Source: a virus. From it: a stretch of DNA of 64,000 nucleotides. Positions 26,331 through 35,287 of the stretch are shown piece by piece (within the stretch, counting starts at the first letter, position 1; the number at the start of each line of letters is the position of its first letter). The stretch spans positions 43,016 through 107,015 of the IMG/VR virus record IMGVR_UViG_3300020192_000279, one strand, 5' to 3'. The position numbers and the translations under genes are program-made. The notes beneath the pieces are model-generated. The model worked only from the letters and a program-made list of their open reading frames with translations. It was not told the DNA's origin and did not search any database.

Positions 26331-26697
26331 AAGAGTCAATTTGTGCGACTAGCATTGTAATGTACGTGCTCTTTTCGTCGTTTGTCAGAGCAGCCCAGTG
26401 AGAGATTACGTCGAGATTGCCACCGTTTGGCACTTCTTCGTTACCCACTATTTGGCGATGCCGATATAGCACTCGTCCTTCTATGTCTTGCACTACAAAG
26501 GTTACCACATGAAAGTCTTCGCTGTCGGTTAAATTCCAGAAGTACTTGAGCAGTTCGTTGTATTGCACTACAGCCTTCTTTGGTTTACCGCCCTTTTCTA
26601 TCAGGACAAAGATAACCTTATCCTGGTTTTTCCAGCCATCTGATTCTAGCTCGGCGTGTAATTGCTTTACTCGGTCCCAATTGATTTTGATCGTCAT
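26320..26697 (-). CDS. Hypothetical protein
   Basis: 125 aa from the ATG at 26697. Begins INWDRVKQLHAEL and has alternating strands (FHVVTFVVQDIEGRVLY). Overlaps the sigma factor gene by 11 bp, so it may act with it, but no family is recognised. TTTCAAGGAAGG lies just upstream and may provide the ribosome site. Confidence 0.55.
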   Translation of the reverse strand: MTIKINWDRVKQLHAELESDGWKNQDKVIFVLIEKGGKPKKAVVQYNELLKYFWNLTDSEDFHVVTFVVQDIEGRVLYRHRQIVGNEEVPNGGNLDVISHWAALTNDEKSTYITMLVAQIDSYER

Positions 26698-26731
26698 GAG
26701 ATAAGCCCCTTTCAAGGAAGGATTACACTAA

Positions 26732-27988
26732 TCACGCAACGCGACCATCCTCGATGTAAACACCCATTCTATCTTCGGAGTTGCGTGAGGCGTATTCAAT
26801 CCAGATCTGAAAGTCACTGTCAACAGCCATAGACTTAATAACCGCCATACTGGCGTCATCCAGTAGCGAACCGTCTGTAATGCGAATGACACGTAAAGTT
26901 GGATTGGATGCCATCGCGATAGCAAGCGAGATTTTTAGTCTGCGTGCCGCAGAGGCTTGACAGAATGGTACGTCTGTACCGTCTTCATTGATAATACGCA
27001 CACCTTCGGCATTGATAGTAAAGCCCTTGACCGGCAAGGGGGCAGCTTCTAGAGCTTCCGCCTTTTCAATCTCGATCAGTTCCATCTTTGCGTTCAGCGA
27101 TGTGATGTTAGTATCTACACCTTCTAGTGCCGTGCGTAGCTTACGATACTCGATAACTTCACGAGCACGGCGATTGTTGTTCTCAATGTCCTTGAGTTGA
27201 CTTTGCAAAAACGTAACGTCAACAACTTCTGTCTTGCCAAGCTCAGCAGTGTTTGCTCCCATGATCATGGCGGAGTTGTTCATTACTACCTGTAGTCTTT
27301 GAATCTCACGGAGGGCATCTGCGGACGCCTTGATAGCACGCTCGTTCTCAGCTTGCAAGTCCTTGATTCGTTGATTAACTGCCATGCCAACTGTGATAGA
27401 GACGGTGAGATCTAGGCTAGACCATTCTTCTGCTGGATCTTGATCTGTTGGTGGACGAACATTCGCCAACAAACTAGCCAGACGTTTCTTTTCACGGTTG
27501 GCATCGGTGCGAGATTCGTAGGCAGTTTGTATGCGGGCGTCGAAGTCCGCCAAGTTCAACTTGCCATCCGTAATCTTAAACAAGAGGTCGGCCAGCATGG
27601 TACGCTGCTCTTGTTCGGTTTTTCTAGCAAACTCCCATGGATCGAATGAAAGATCACCAATCATTCCATCAAGTAGTTTTTGAGGAGACGACACCTTATT
27701 GCCTTCTGGCGTACGAACTTCTAAAGTGCTGCCGCCCTCAGTAAAACGACGAGTCACAATGTAGTCGCCCAGATCCAAAGTCGTCACGGCACTTTTCTCG
27801 CCACGACGTATTGGCTGCGGACTACTCTTGGATGCTGCCCTGTATTCGAGTGCGAGATAGATACAGTCAAGCACAGAAGTTTTGCCATTTTCATTCTTAC
27901 CACTGATAACTACTACGTTATCAGTGGGGGTAATGTCAATAGCCTTAAGTCGCTTGATGTTTTCAGCTTGTAATTGAATGATCTTCAT
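26732..27988 (-). CDS. SMC/RecF-like ATPase (SbcC/RecN family, short)
   Basis: 418 aa. Walker A GKNENGKTSVLD near residue 31, two coiled-coil arms (about residues 160-310), and a C-terminal ABC head with ARRLKISLAIAMA (signature-like) and VIRITDGSLLDDAS (Walker B/D-loop region). AAA_23-type ATPases of this length act in DNA repair, often with an SbcD nuclease; a metallophosphatase is encoded at 55.3-56.0 kb but not next to it. Confidence 0.75.
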   Translation of the reverse strand: MKIIQLQAENIKRLKAIDITPTDNVVVISGKNENGKTSVLDCIYLALEYRAASKSSPQPIRRGEKSAVTTLDLGDYIVTRRFTEGGSTLEVRTPEGNKVSSPQKLLDGMIGDLSFDPWEFARKTEQEQRTMLADLLFKITDGKLNLADFDARIQTAYESRTDANREKKRLASLLANVRPPTDQDPAEEWSSLDLTVSITVGMAVNQRIKDLQAENERAIKASADALREIQRLQVVMNNSAMIMGANTAELGKTEVVDVTFLQSQLKDIENNNRRAREVIEYRKLRTALEGVDTNITSLNAKMELIEIEKAEALEAAPLPVKGFTINAEGVRIINEDGTDVPFCQASAARRLKISLAIAMASNPTLRVIRITDGSLLDDASMAVIKSMAVDSDFQIWIEYASRNSEDRMGVYIEDGRVA

Positions 27989-28340
27989 TGTTAAACGTTT
28001 TCAGAAAGCTGTAGAATTGTTCTTGACAAATTGGACATAGGCCCGGCTCATTCAGGTATCTGCCGTGCTCGCAGTGTTCGCGATACGGTACGTGCATCAT
28101 ATGGCTTTCTGTATCACTCTCTCTAGTCCACGATACATTGCCACGTTCAATACGATCGTGCCCATTTTCTTCTATTTTAAGCAGATGACAGATGCCACAG
28201 GTGCAAACGCCATGTAGTTTCCAGCGACCACAGTCGCTATCGCACATATATTTGCCGTTGTCAAGCTTACGCCATGACCTTACTGGCTCACCTCGTATAG
28301 CCAGAATGAAATATCGAATGGCACGTCTCAATCTATTCAT
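27963..28340 (-). CDS. Cys-rich hypothetical protein (zinc-binding)
   Basis: 125 aa from the ATG at 28340, which overlaps the upstream TAA (TAATG). A basic amphipathic N-terminus, then CDSDCGRW, CTCGICHLL and CPICQEQF, enough Cys/His for two zinc sites. Overlaps the ATPase start by 26 bp. Function unknown. Confidence 0.55.
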   Translation of the reverse strand: MNRLRRAIRYFILAIRGEPVRSWRKLDNGKYMCDSDCGRWKLHGVCTCGICHLLKIEENGHDRIERGNVSWTRESDTESHMMHVPYREHCEHGRYLNEPGLCPICQEQFYSFLKTFNNEDHSITS

Positions 28341-28936
28341 TAGCGTGCGAACTCGAACGTCACCGTTTCGCTTACGTTTGATAGTCCGCCCAGGCTTTGC
28401 ATTGTTTGCCATAATAGTTTATCGTGATTATCTGATGGCTGCCAGCCATCAGTGAGTTGAAAAAGTGCTCGTGTGTGTGCCATACCAACCGTTAAGATAT
28501 CCGTACTGTTTGTTTGGCCTACTCTACGATTGACCTGTTTCGAGCGTGGAGATTTACGTCTCCATGAAAAGGAGCGTCCAATAGTTCTTAACATAGTTGC
28601 TTGAGGATTCTCCTCAAGCAGGCTTGAAAAAGTAGAAAGATGGTTGGGTAGCCACACGTCGTCGTCGTCGATGTACGCAATCCAGGGATTAGAACCTAAC
28701 GCCACACCTTTATTGCGAGCCCAGGCACCGAAGTCTTCGTGACAGGGTACGTCTGAGTGAACGACCTTCACTTGTGGACTATCGACAATGTGTTCTAGGC
28801 GTGACATACCGTCACATACTATCCAAAGACACCAGTCCTTATAATCTTGATGTAGGACTGATTCGATAGCTTGAAACAGGCTGAGCCTGCCGACTGACGG
28901 AAGGATGATATCAAACTTCACTTGAGAGGTCTCCAC
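28340..28936 (-). CDS. Glycosyltransferase family 2
   Basis: 198 aa. N-terminal FDIILPSVGR strand, LHQDYKDWCLWIVCDG, WARNKGVALGSNPWIAYIDDDDVWLP with the DDDD metal site near residue 95, then a short acceptor part with GMAHTRALFQ. A fourth glycosyltransferase, remote from the glycan operon and embedded among DNA/RNA enzymes, so its acceptor could differ (DNA base, protein or wall glycan). Confidence 0.82.
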   Translation of the reverse strand: METSQVKFDIILPSVGRLSLFQAIESVLHQDYKDWCLWIVCDGMSRLEHIVDSPQVKVVHSDVPCHEDFGAWARNKGVALGSNPWIAYIDDDDVWLPNHLSTFSSLLEENPQATMLRTIGRSFSWRRKSPRSKQVNRRVGQTNSTDILTVGMAHTRALFQLTDGWQPSDNHDKLLWQTMQSLGGLSNVSETVTFEFAR

Positions 28937-29403
28937 ACAAACTTACCAACTGGTATTTTATATGATGGTTTATGCCCGAATCCCGACCACGGGATGATCT
29001 TGCATGTATCTATAATGTCTTGGAGGGCCGCAGGCTTGAGCATCGTATAGCGTGGTATGTTTTCATTAGATCCATTGATCATCAGGACGATTGCATCATC
29101 ACGTAGGTATGACTTTACTTGAGAAGCCTTCAAATGAAAGAACTTATCCAGTAGTGGCTTTGAAAATTTGACTTCGACTTTACCATAACCCTCAACATTA
29201 AAGTCGGGATCCATGGACACTTCTTTGTCTGTCAGTAGCTCGCCAGTTTGACCGCAGCCGGTATCAGTATACTTTGGCCGAACGCCACTGGTGCGTTCGA
29301 CCAAATCTAGCCACATAATGAACAACGCACGCTCTTCTTTCGTCCTAGATTTAATGTCCTTCTTGAACTGATCTTCGGAACGACTATCATAGCGGTAATT
29401 CAT
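28918..29403 (-). CDS. Putative PD-(D/E)XK-type nuclease
   Basis: 161 aa. DPDFNVEGYGKVEVKFSKPL near residue 65 has the D...ExK spacing of restriction-like nucleases, and KASQVKSYLRDDAIVLMIN after it fits the following helix and strand. YRYDSRSEDQFKKDI at the N-terminus could be the first helix. Similar stand-alone phage proteins include resolvases and repair nucleases. Confidence 0.5.
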   Translation of the reverse strand: MNYRYDSRSEDQFKKDIKSRTKEERALFIMWLDLVERTSGVRPKYTDTGCGQTGELLTDKEVSMDPDFNVEGYGKVEVKFSKPLLDKFFHLKASQVKSYLRDDAIVLMINGSNENIPRYTMLKPAALQDIIDTCKIIPWSGFGHKPSYKIPVGKFVWRPLK

Positions 29404-29405
29404 TT

Positions 29406-29465
29406 TTATAGCTTCAAAGGTGTTCTTGGTCTAGCGATGTCGCCACAAGAAGCTGTACCGTCCAT
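29406..29465 (-). CDS. Possible mini-ORF, 19 aa
   Basis: ATG overlaps the stop of the exonuclease gene (TAATG) and the ORF ends just before the next gene. Such overlaps usually mean translational coupling in this genome, but the peptide (starts MDGTASCGD) has no recognisable feature. Confidence 0.3.
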   Translation of the reverse strand: MDGTASCGDIARPRTPLKL

Positions 29466-30064
29466 TACTTCACAAGTCTTTCAATGACATCCGGCTGAGA
29501 CAAGACCTTGCGGAATTTGTGCAGCACTTGAAAACAACAATGAGAATCATATAGAGCGGCGTGGAACTTACTCTTGCCAAGATAGCTCATGTCGATTTTG
29601 AGAGCCTTCACTGTCTGCGACAGACTTGCTCCACCCTTGATTGCTTCATTGCCAGCAAACAATCGGATGAGGGGCATAGAGTCAACGTAACGGTACGTGA
29701 AGTTGGCTTCAAATTGTTGAGGCTCGATACCATAAATACCATACGCCAACATTCGTACATCGAATGCTATATTGTGACCGCCCATGATCTGAGCACCATT
29801 ATCGTGCCACATGTCTACGAATTTACTCTGGATTACTTCCGTTGTTTCCCCTTCTGAGAAGGCTTGTGACGGAGTAATGCCATGAATTTCGATGGCCTTT
29901 GGCGTAAACTTATAGTCTTCAATAGACGGCAGCTTATGCAGAGATTCAAACTGAGAAATAATCTCGCCAGTTTCAAGATCGCCAACAAGAGCACCAACCG
30001 AGAACACTGAGTGTACCTTGGGATCTAATCCGCCCGTTTCACTGTCAAACACCATGATTCGCAT
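29465..30064 (-). CDS. DEDDh 3'-5' exonuclease (DnaQ-like)
   Basis: 199 aa. Exo I FDSETGGLDP, Exo II GGHNIAFDVRM, Exo III FHAALYDSHCC: all four acidic residues and the catalytic His are present. Family members include the DNA polymerase III epsilon chain and RNase T, so the substrate may be DNA or RNA. Confidence 0.85.
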   Translation of the reverse strand: MRIMVFDSETGGLDPKVHSVFSVGALVGDLETGEIISQFESLHKLPSIEDYKFTPKAIEIHGITPSQAFSEGETTEVIQSKFVDMWHDNGAQIMGGHNIAFDVRMLAYGIYGIEPQQFEANFTYRYVDSMPLIRLFAGNEAIKGGASLSQTVKALKIDMSYLGKSKFHAALYDSHCCFQVLHKFRKVLSQPDVIERLVK

Positions 30065-30085
30065 TTTTATTCCTCATCTTTTCTT

Positions 30086-30172
30086 TTAGTCGCCTGAACG
30101 CAAATGACTCCAGCACCCATTAGGTTCTATTCGAACCTTCTGCATGAATCGTACTGGAATTGATTTTTTCAT
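30086..30172 (-). pseudogene. Remnant of an HNH homing endonuclease (N-terminal stub)
   Basis: A 28-codon ORF whose RFMQKVRIEPNGCWSH matches the start of many phage HNH enzymes, which continue as GCWEW; here a stop follows soon after. No HNH core is found downstream. It probably marks a lost mobile gene between the exonuclease gene and its upstream neighbour. Confidence 0.45.
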
Positions 30173-30173
30173 C

Positions 30174-30611
30174 TTACGATACGCATTGTGTATTAACCGC
30201 CTTCACGGCTTCGTCAAACATACCAACGATCTTTACCCACTGATCGTCGCGTGCCATCGGGGAACGCAAGGCAACATTGCCAAGCTTGCCAACATTCGAA
30301 AACGTCGGGTCCGTACAAGCGTGTTCGGGTTTGAATACCTTGCGGAATACACGCACAACTGCACGAGCATCTACCTTGTCCAACAGGTGCTCCACGACGC
30401 CAACAAACTTGACGTTGTTATTGCCTTCAATCGTACTCACAATACGTTGAGCCAGAATGTGGCGGGCCAACTTGCGGTTGAAGCAGTCGCCATCACGCAC
30501 GAAGCCAACTGACATATAGGCGACGCCAGCAATCACTGCGACGCCAACACTGATGCCGTCAGCAGGACGGTGAGAAAATGCCATCGCATCAATCAATTCA
30601 AAAACCTTCAT
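30174..30611 (-). CDS. Hypothetical protein
   Basis: 145 aa from the ATG at 30611. Alternating strands and helices, with AFSHRPADGISVGVAVIAGVAYMSVGFVRDGDCFN near the N-terminus split over two strands, then HILAQRIVSTIEG. Overall an alpha/beta domain. No family recognised. Confidence 0.5.
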   Translation of the reverse strand: MKVFELIDAMAFSHRPADGISVGVAVIAGVAYMSVGFVRDGDCFNRKLARHILAQRIVSTIEGNNNVKFVGVVEHLLDKVDARAVVRVFRKVFKPEHACTDPTFSNVGKLGNVALRSPMARDDQWVKIVGMFDEAVKAVNTQCVS

Positions 30612-30621
30612 TTGAAGTCTT

Positions 30622-30786
30622 TCATTGTACGGGTGGTTGGACTTGGCTGAGAACAGACAAGGCCAGGAAAAGGTTAACGGTAACTCCGATTGGAGCACCG
30701 ACGTTAGTTGTACGGAGGGCAGCCATTAAAATGCGTGCCTCATCCCCGGACAGTGCGATATTGGGTTCGTGTTGTGTATCAGTCAT
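30622..30786 (-). CDS. Small hypothetical protein
   Basis: 54 aa, below usual ORF cut-offs. Starts within the last codons of the dNMP kinase gene (8 bp overlap) and ends 10 bp before the next start. One hydrophobic stretch near the C-terminus (IGVTVNLFLALSVL) may be a short membrane helix. Confidence 0.5.
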   Translation of the reverse strand: MTDTQHEPNIALSGDEARILMAALRTTNVGAPIGVTVNLFLALSVLSQVQPPVQ

Positions 30787-31504
30787 TGATCAAACCATAT
30801 TTTTTCAAGACGGAGCGTAGATAGTTTTCAAGGTCATCGAATGAACCATTGTTCTGGTACGTGTTCTCAAACACTTCGTTATCTAGGGCCGTTTCACTTG
30901 CGTGATTATCTTTAAGGCCCGTAGACCTCTCTATTCTAATGATGACGCCGCCCGCCTCTTCTGTCACGCTCTTTTCGTTAGGAAAGCGACAGTCCGTTAT
31001 GATTACTACGTCAGTGCCCCAATCGCGGTTAAATGGAGCTTTAGCCCATACTGGATCGTAAATCGCACGAAAGATGTCAGTACCCATCACTTGAAGCACT
31101 TCACGATTAGTCATGGCACCAGTTCGCGGCAGTAGTTTACCATCAAGTTGGTCAATTTCTATACTATATTTCAAGCGAACGTTGAGAGTGAATCCATCCC
31201 ATAGAATGTGGGAGCGTTCGTTTTTTTGTACGTTAGTGCCGTAGACTCCCGTGGGACGCAAGCCTAAGATGTCAACGCACATATTCTTGAGAGGTTCAGC
31301 GAACGCAGTAAGGACCGCTGTCTTACCTTGCGACTCTAGGACCTGAACAATCATTCCAGCCGCTGTGTCTTTACCAACTTGCTTCTTTCCTGACAGTGCA
31401 ATGAACACTGGAGAGGCATGGGGGGTATTTTTAGTCATATCTTCTAGTCCTACTGTTAGAGTGTCGTGTGGTGTACCATAGTCTACTTCATCAAACCAAT
31501 TCAT
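30779..31504 (-). CDS. Deoxynucleoside monophosphate kinase (T4 gp1-like)
   Basis: 241 aa. Phosphorylates dNMPs to dNDPs. P-loop IALSGKKQVGKDTAA near residue 40, then VLTAFAEPLKNMC, GTDIFRAIYDPVWAKA and VVIITDCRFPNEKS, the usual order of phage dNMP kinases (PF21448-type). The first 30 residues are an acidic lead; a later start is possible. Confidence 0.78.
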   Translation of the reverse strand: MNWFDEVDYGTPHDTLTVGLEDMTKNTPHASPVFIALSGKKQVGKDTAAGMIVQVLESQGKTAVLTAFAEPLKNMCVDILGLRPTGVYGTNVQKNERSHILWDGFTLNVRLKYSIEIDQLDGKLLPRTGAMTNREVLQVMGTDIFRAIYDPVWAKAPFNRDWGTDVVIITDCRFPNEKSVTEEAGGVIIRIERSTGLKDNHASETALDNEVFENTYQNNGSFDDLENYLRSVLKKYGLIND

Positions 31505-31538
31505 GCGTGCATCAATCTTGAAAAAACTGTAGGTGTCT

Positions 31539-32021
31539 CTAGTACTCCCCTAAGATACCCTTCACGACGTACAGGGCGTCTGCGATATTGGTTGTGCGAA
31601 ACTGACAGCATTCGGTGACAAATGCGTGTTCGTGCAAATTGCCAGTCTCTTCAATGATTAAGATGATAGGAATATCTCGGGCATTGGCCCAGCCGACCTC
31701 TACCATTGATCCAATAGAAACTCTTTTCGAGCCAAGTAAATTGAGAATCATGACATCAGTATTGAGACAATAAAACCTGTCACGAGTCACAACACCAGTC
31801 GGCGTACTCATGGCACGCACCGCACACTCAAGTCCAGGTGTGATTTCACAATCAGTTAATACACCTTTGTGATGACGTAGATGCACCGCTGAACTGAGTG
31901 GGCTAATGGCCTTGATGCCTGATTTAGCAAGCTCTTCTTGTGCGTCTTGACGCCATTCTGTAGCTTCGTCATACGTGAGACCACTGATTGGACCAGCCAA
32001 GTATACCGTTTTGTTTACCAT
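31539..32021 (-). CDS. Nucleoside 2-deoxyribosyltransferase-like protein
   Basis: 160 aa. VYLAGPISGLTYDEATEWR is the N-terminal signature of the DRT/DUF4406 group, NTDVMILNLLGSKRVSIGSMVEVGWA supplies the nucleophilic Glu region. These enzymes move deoxyribose between bases or hydrolyse N-glycosidic bonds. In this genome it joins other base/ribose enzymes (NADAR, NadV-like, Prs-like). Confidence 0.7.
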   Translation of the reverse strand: MVNKTVYLAGPISGLTYDEATEWRQDAQEELAKSGIKAISPLSSAVHLRHHKGVLTDCEITPGLECAVRAMSTPTGVVTRDRFYCLNTDVMILNLLGSKRVSIGSMVEVGWANARDIPIILIIEETGNLHEHAFVTECCQFRTTNIADALYVVKGILGEY

Positions 32022-32122
32022 TATCGTAGTCTCGTCTTTAAATTATAGGGTTCATAGTGTCAGATCCTTTGTTGAGTCTCGCTACTACTCGGCAACTGTG
32101 TCCGTCATAGACAACGAACAAT

Positions 32123-32350
32123 TTAGTCCATGATTTCGAATTTGAATCCATAGATCATTTCAAGTTCTTTAACGATAGCAGTGAAGTATAGCATGGCAGA
32201 GTCATTACCGGCCTTAACTAGATTGCTTTCAGCAATAGCTAGATTGGATAAGACTAGACCATAGTTACGTAAGCCGTCTGCACCACAAGTCGTCTTAGGT
32301 TTGCCAACTTCTACAATACGCAATGGCTTGCTTTCAAAGTATCTCTTCAT
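32123..32350 (-). CDS. Hypothetical protein, tandem paralogue B
   Basis: 75 aa from the ATG at 32350. Its C-terminal part (RNYGLVLSNLAIAESNLVKAGNDSA ... YGFKFEIMD) matches the next upstream gene almost position by position. Recent duplication of a small helical protein. No function known. Confidence 0.6.
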   Translation of the reverse strand: MKRYFESKPLRIVEVGKPKTTCGADGLRNYGLVLSNLAIAESNLVKAGNDSAMLYFTAIVKELEMIYGFKFEIMD

Positions 32351-32360
32351 AGTAGCTTTC

Positions 32361-32558
32361 TTAGTCAATGATTTCGAATTTGAATCCATATACTGTTTCA
32401 AGTTCTTCAACGATAGCAATGAGGTATGGTATGGCAGAGTCATTGCCGGCCCTAACTAGATTGTTTTGAACAATAGCCATATCAATTAAGATACGTGCCT
32501 CTAGACCATAGTTACGAAAGTCATCTTCATCTGCAATACGTAGAAATGTAGTATTCAT
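32361..32558 (-). CDS. Hypothetical protein, tandem paralogue A
   Basis: 65 aa. Shares NNLVRAGNDSA and YGFKFEIID with the following gene. Overlaps the RNA ligase gene by 4 bp, so it is at the end of the RNA repair unit; a role there is only suggested by position. Confidence 0.6.
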   Translation of the reverse strand: MNTTFLRIADEDDFRNYGLEARILIDMAIVQNNLVRAGNDSAIPYLIAIVEELETVYGFKFEIID

Positions 32559-33616
32559 TCTTGCGTGACGGGCTTGCCTTTTTCATCCTTAACCTTTTCA
32601 AGGACAATTTTCCAGATATTGTCTATCATCTTCTTCTTATCTAATAGACCAAAGACAATACCAGTTAAGGTCTTGGGCGTGTTTGCCTGGATCCAGAGAG
32701 CTTGCGTCTTGCGATCTGCATCAGGGATGCGACCGGCAATATCCTCAGTCTCGATACGCAGCTTGTCGTGCATAGTCTGCACGTAAGCACGGATGTCGTC
32801 GAAGTCCTGTCGAATACCATGAGGCAATTCGCGAAGCGTTACGCCGTATTCCTTGCCACGGATAAGCTCGATGACCCCTTTCGGGCTCATGTAATTCAGG
32901 AGTCGGTGGACACGCAGGTAGGCCGGTGATTTGACTTTAACACGACGACCGCTCGCAAAGCGAGCGACGTATCCCTCGTGGTTATCCTCGAAAGGAATGT
33001 CGCCACGTAAGTCCAGATTGTAGCGGCTGGGCCGCTTAAAGCCACACTTCTCTGCGAGTTGATCAACTCGCATGGGGTGCCATTCCGTTCCGCCGTGCTC
33101 GATAACACCGAGTAGACACAGGAACGTCTCGCCCTTGTAATCTACGACGATCCGGTTCTCTGGATAGATAATCTCGAAGATTGGCGTGCAGTCCTTCGGC
33201 AGCAATTGCGTAGGATAGTTAGCATTCAAGATCTGAGTGCCCATCTTTGCCTGATTCGACTCCATGCTACCGGGAGTCGCCAGTGACCACGACACGTCAC
33301 CCGTCAAGAAGTATCCGATACCACATGAGCCGTCCACCTTCTCCGCGATCTCGATCTCTTCATCCCACGGAAGATTCTCCACCATCGTCTCGGAGACCTC
33401 TCCGAGGTTGAAGAACTTCGGAAAGGGGCGAGCCACTACCGTTCCATCGGAACGGAAGATGATACCGCGAGCCTGACGGTTCGTGTCGTTCCAGAGACCC
33501 TGGATGTGGGTGTCCTGGGTGTATTTGAAGATCGCGAGGTCGCCCGTTCGTGAGACGTTGACACGACCTTCGTGTACCTCGCGAAGGAGCTTCTGATAAA
33601 GTATGTAGTCTTTCAC
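32555..33616 (-). CDS. rnlA: RNA ligase, T4 Rnl1-like
   Basis: 353 aa, close to T4 Rnl1. Seals 3'-OH/5'-P RNA ends, classically to repair tRNA cut by anticodon nucleases. Motif I EKVDGSCGIG (adenylated Lys) near residue 93, FEIIYPENRIVVDY (motif IIIa), HEGYVARF (motif IV) and RRVKVKSPAYL (motif V). RQARGIIFR ahead of motif I is Rnl1-typical. It overlaps the CCA enzyme gene by 4 bp, so both are made together. Confidence 0.88.
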   Translation of the reverse strand: MKDYILYQKLLREVHEGRVNVSRTGDLAIFKYTQDTHIQGLWNDTNRQARGIIFRSDGTVVARPFPKFFNLGEVSETMVENLPWDEEIEIAEKVDGSCGIGYFLTGDVSWSLATPGSMESNQAKMGTQILNANYPTQLLPKDCTPIFEIIYPENRIVVDYKGETFLCLLGVIEHGGTEWHPMRVDQLAEKCGFKRPSRYNLDLRGDIPFEDNHEGYVARFASGRRVKVKSPAYLRVHRLLNYMSPKGVIELIRGKEYGVTLRELPHGIRQDFDDIRAYVQTMHDKLRIETEDIAGRIPDADRKTQALWIQANTPKTLTGIVFGLLDKKKMIDNIWKIVLEKVKDEKGKPVTQE

Positions 33617-34845
33617 GCTAGTGCCTTTACTCGTGCCTGCTCCATCTTTTGCTTAATGGCTTCGCCATTTCGTAAATTAGCGAACTGATCGCCCTTCACG
33701 CTGCGGAATCTATCCGCAGCGTCTAGCACAGCTTGACGCTGCGGATAGGGCTTGTCATGAAAGTCGGGTCCACGCCCTTGAGCGTCTGCCTGCGAAGCAA
33801 GCGTAACGCATTCAATTAGCGTGTTGCCGTGAGCGGCCCCTAGTCGATCAAGGAGTCGTACCTTTGTCGTAGACCTCAAGGAATCGAAACGATGGATATT
33901 CAGGTGCTCTCGTGACGTAGCTACACCAACATCTCTGAGTGCGTTGGGCACCTTTAAACGATCACAGAATTTATGTACCAATGGTATACCCAACGCCTCA
34001 TGATTGTAATGGTGCGGTAGGTTATCGTCGTCAGTCACAGCCTTTCCTAGGTCGTGGACCAATGCAGCAAACATCGTGGCGTCATCCGCCCCGAGTTCGC
34101 GTGCTCGATCCACGACTAGAAGCGTGTGAACGAATGCGTCACCCTCCGGGTGATGCTTCTCTGGTTGGACTCGTCCAGCCAGAGCAGCGATTTCTGGGAA
34201 CACTTCTGCCAAACATTGGAAGTCTCGAAGTGCCTTAAAGAATGCACTCGGCTTGGCCGAACGTAACGCCTTCATAAGCTCCTCAAAAACACGCTCGCCA
34301 GCGAGCGTGGGAAGCTCGAAACGCAAGAATTGGCACATATTCACAAGCTCTTGCGTAGGCTGGAGTCCGAGTTGGGCTGCAAACCTTGCAGCACGCAACA
34401 CACGTAACGGATCCTCAACGAAGTGCTCGCTGACGGGAATCAATCTTTTTTCAGCAATTGCCTTACGACCACCGAACGGGTCGATAATCTCACCCGTGAA
34501 CGGTTCCATAGCCATAGCATTAATCGTCAAGTCACGACGGAACAAATCTTGTTCAATCGTGATGCCGCCCGTATCACAGACGAATCCCGTGTGACCAGCA
34601 CTGACCTTGCGTTCCGTACGAGCTAGGGCAATTTCGATACCCGCAACGATAACGATAGGAAAATCCTTACCTACGGCATCGCCTTCTGGAAAGGCTGCAA
34701 GCAACTGCGGCATCGTCAGGCCAATGACGCAGATGTCCACGTCATTCGACTCGCGACCCATTACGTGATCGCGGACGGCCCCACCAACCACAAAGGGGTG
34801 GCCACCAACCGCTTGAATGCGGCGGCAAAGCTCAAGATGTTCCAT
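33613..34845 (-). CDS. cca: CCA-adding tRNA nucleotidyltransferase with HD domain
   Basis: 410 aa. Restores the 3' CCA of tRNAs. VVGGAVRDHVMGRESNDVDI holds the GG and DxD motifs, RRDLTINAMAM and EDPLRVLRAARFAAQ are the nucleotide-recognition motifs, and an HD domain follows (VHTLLVVDRARELG, ALVHDLGKAVT). HD-containing CCA enzymes can also remove 2',3'-cyclic phosphates. At least three tRNAs here lack an encoded CCA and need it. Own promoter; ATG 5 nt after the -10. Confidence 0.9.
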   Translation of the reverse strand: MEHLELCRRIQAVGGHPFVVGGAVRDHVMGRESNDVDICVIGLTMPQLLAAFPEGDAVGKDFPIVIVAGIEIALARTERKVSAGHTGFVCDTGGITIEQDLFRRDLTINAMAMEPFTGEIIDPFGGRKAIAEKRLIPVSEHFVEDPLRVLRAARFAAQLGLQPTQELVNMCQFLRFELPTLAGERVFEELMKALRSAKPSAFFKALRDFQCLAEVFPEIAALAGRVQPEKHHPEGDAFVHTLLVVDRARELGADDATMFAALVHDLGKAVTDDDNLPHHYNHEALGIPLVHKFCDRLKVPNALRDVGVATSREHLNIHRFDSLRSTTKVRLLDRLGAAHGNTLIECVTLASQADAQGRGPDFHDKPYPQRQAVLDAADRFRSVKGDQFANLRNGEAIKQKMEQARVKALA

Positions 34846-34850
34846 GTCTC

Positions 34851-34879
34851 AATATACCTTACGTCGTGGGCGTAGTCAA
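34851..34879 (-). promoter_or_regulatory. Promoter of the CCA enzyme / RNA ligase unit (leaderless)
   Basis: TTGACT (34874-34879), 17-bp spacer, TATATT (34851-34856), then 5 nt to the ATG at 34845. The expected start site is at or next to the ATG, giving a leaderless mRNA. Confidence 0.75.
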
Positions 34880-35287
34880 CTTCTTTCGCAGATTCATGAG
34901 AGCCTTACCCAGAAAATTACTTCCCTTGCCGTTGCAGACTCCCCAAAACGTATCGCCCCAGGTATTACCTTCGATCAATTCGGCATCGCCAGTGGCGACA
35001 AGAGCGTCCTTAAGCACTTCTTCTGAAAATTTACTTACAAGTATATCTTCCATTACAACGATCTTGTTCCAATTGGGACGTAATACCAGTGCTCTGCCAA
35101 GGTGTTTAGAGAGGCTTGCATCCATTAAAGGTTGTGTAAATGCTCGCCTTGCTTCCATGTTCAGGGTCTTGGCGGCTTGAAAAGCATGTTCGCTAGAAGG
35201 ATAAATTAGTCCCTCATAACCTACATTACATCTGTAGAAATTACTCAGGAAGGCGTATTCGCCACGAAATTGTTCAATTCTTTTCAT
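34859..35287 (-). CDS. NADAR domain protein
   Basis: 142 aa from the ATG at 35287. EYAFLSNFYRCNVGYEGLIYPSSEHAFQAAK is the NADAR opening (split here: FLSNFY, then YPSSEHAFQAAK), with EGNTWGDTFWGVCNGKGSNFLGKALMNLR closing the domain. NADAR proteins are N-glycosidases acting on ADP-ribose-linked molecules; some remove ADP-ribose from guanine in DNA and so can counter DarT-type toxins. Fits the NAD/ADP-ribose theme of this region. Confidence 0.85.
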   Translation of the reverse strand: MKRIEQFRGEYAFLSNFYRCNVGYEGLIYPSSEHAFQAAKTLNMEARRAFTQPLMDASLSKHLGRALVLRPNWNKIVVMEDILVSKFSEEVLKDALVATGDAELIEGNTWGDTFWGVCNGKGSNFLGKALMNLRKKLTTPTT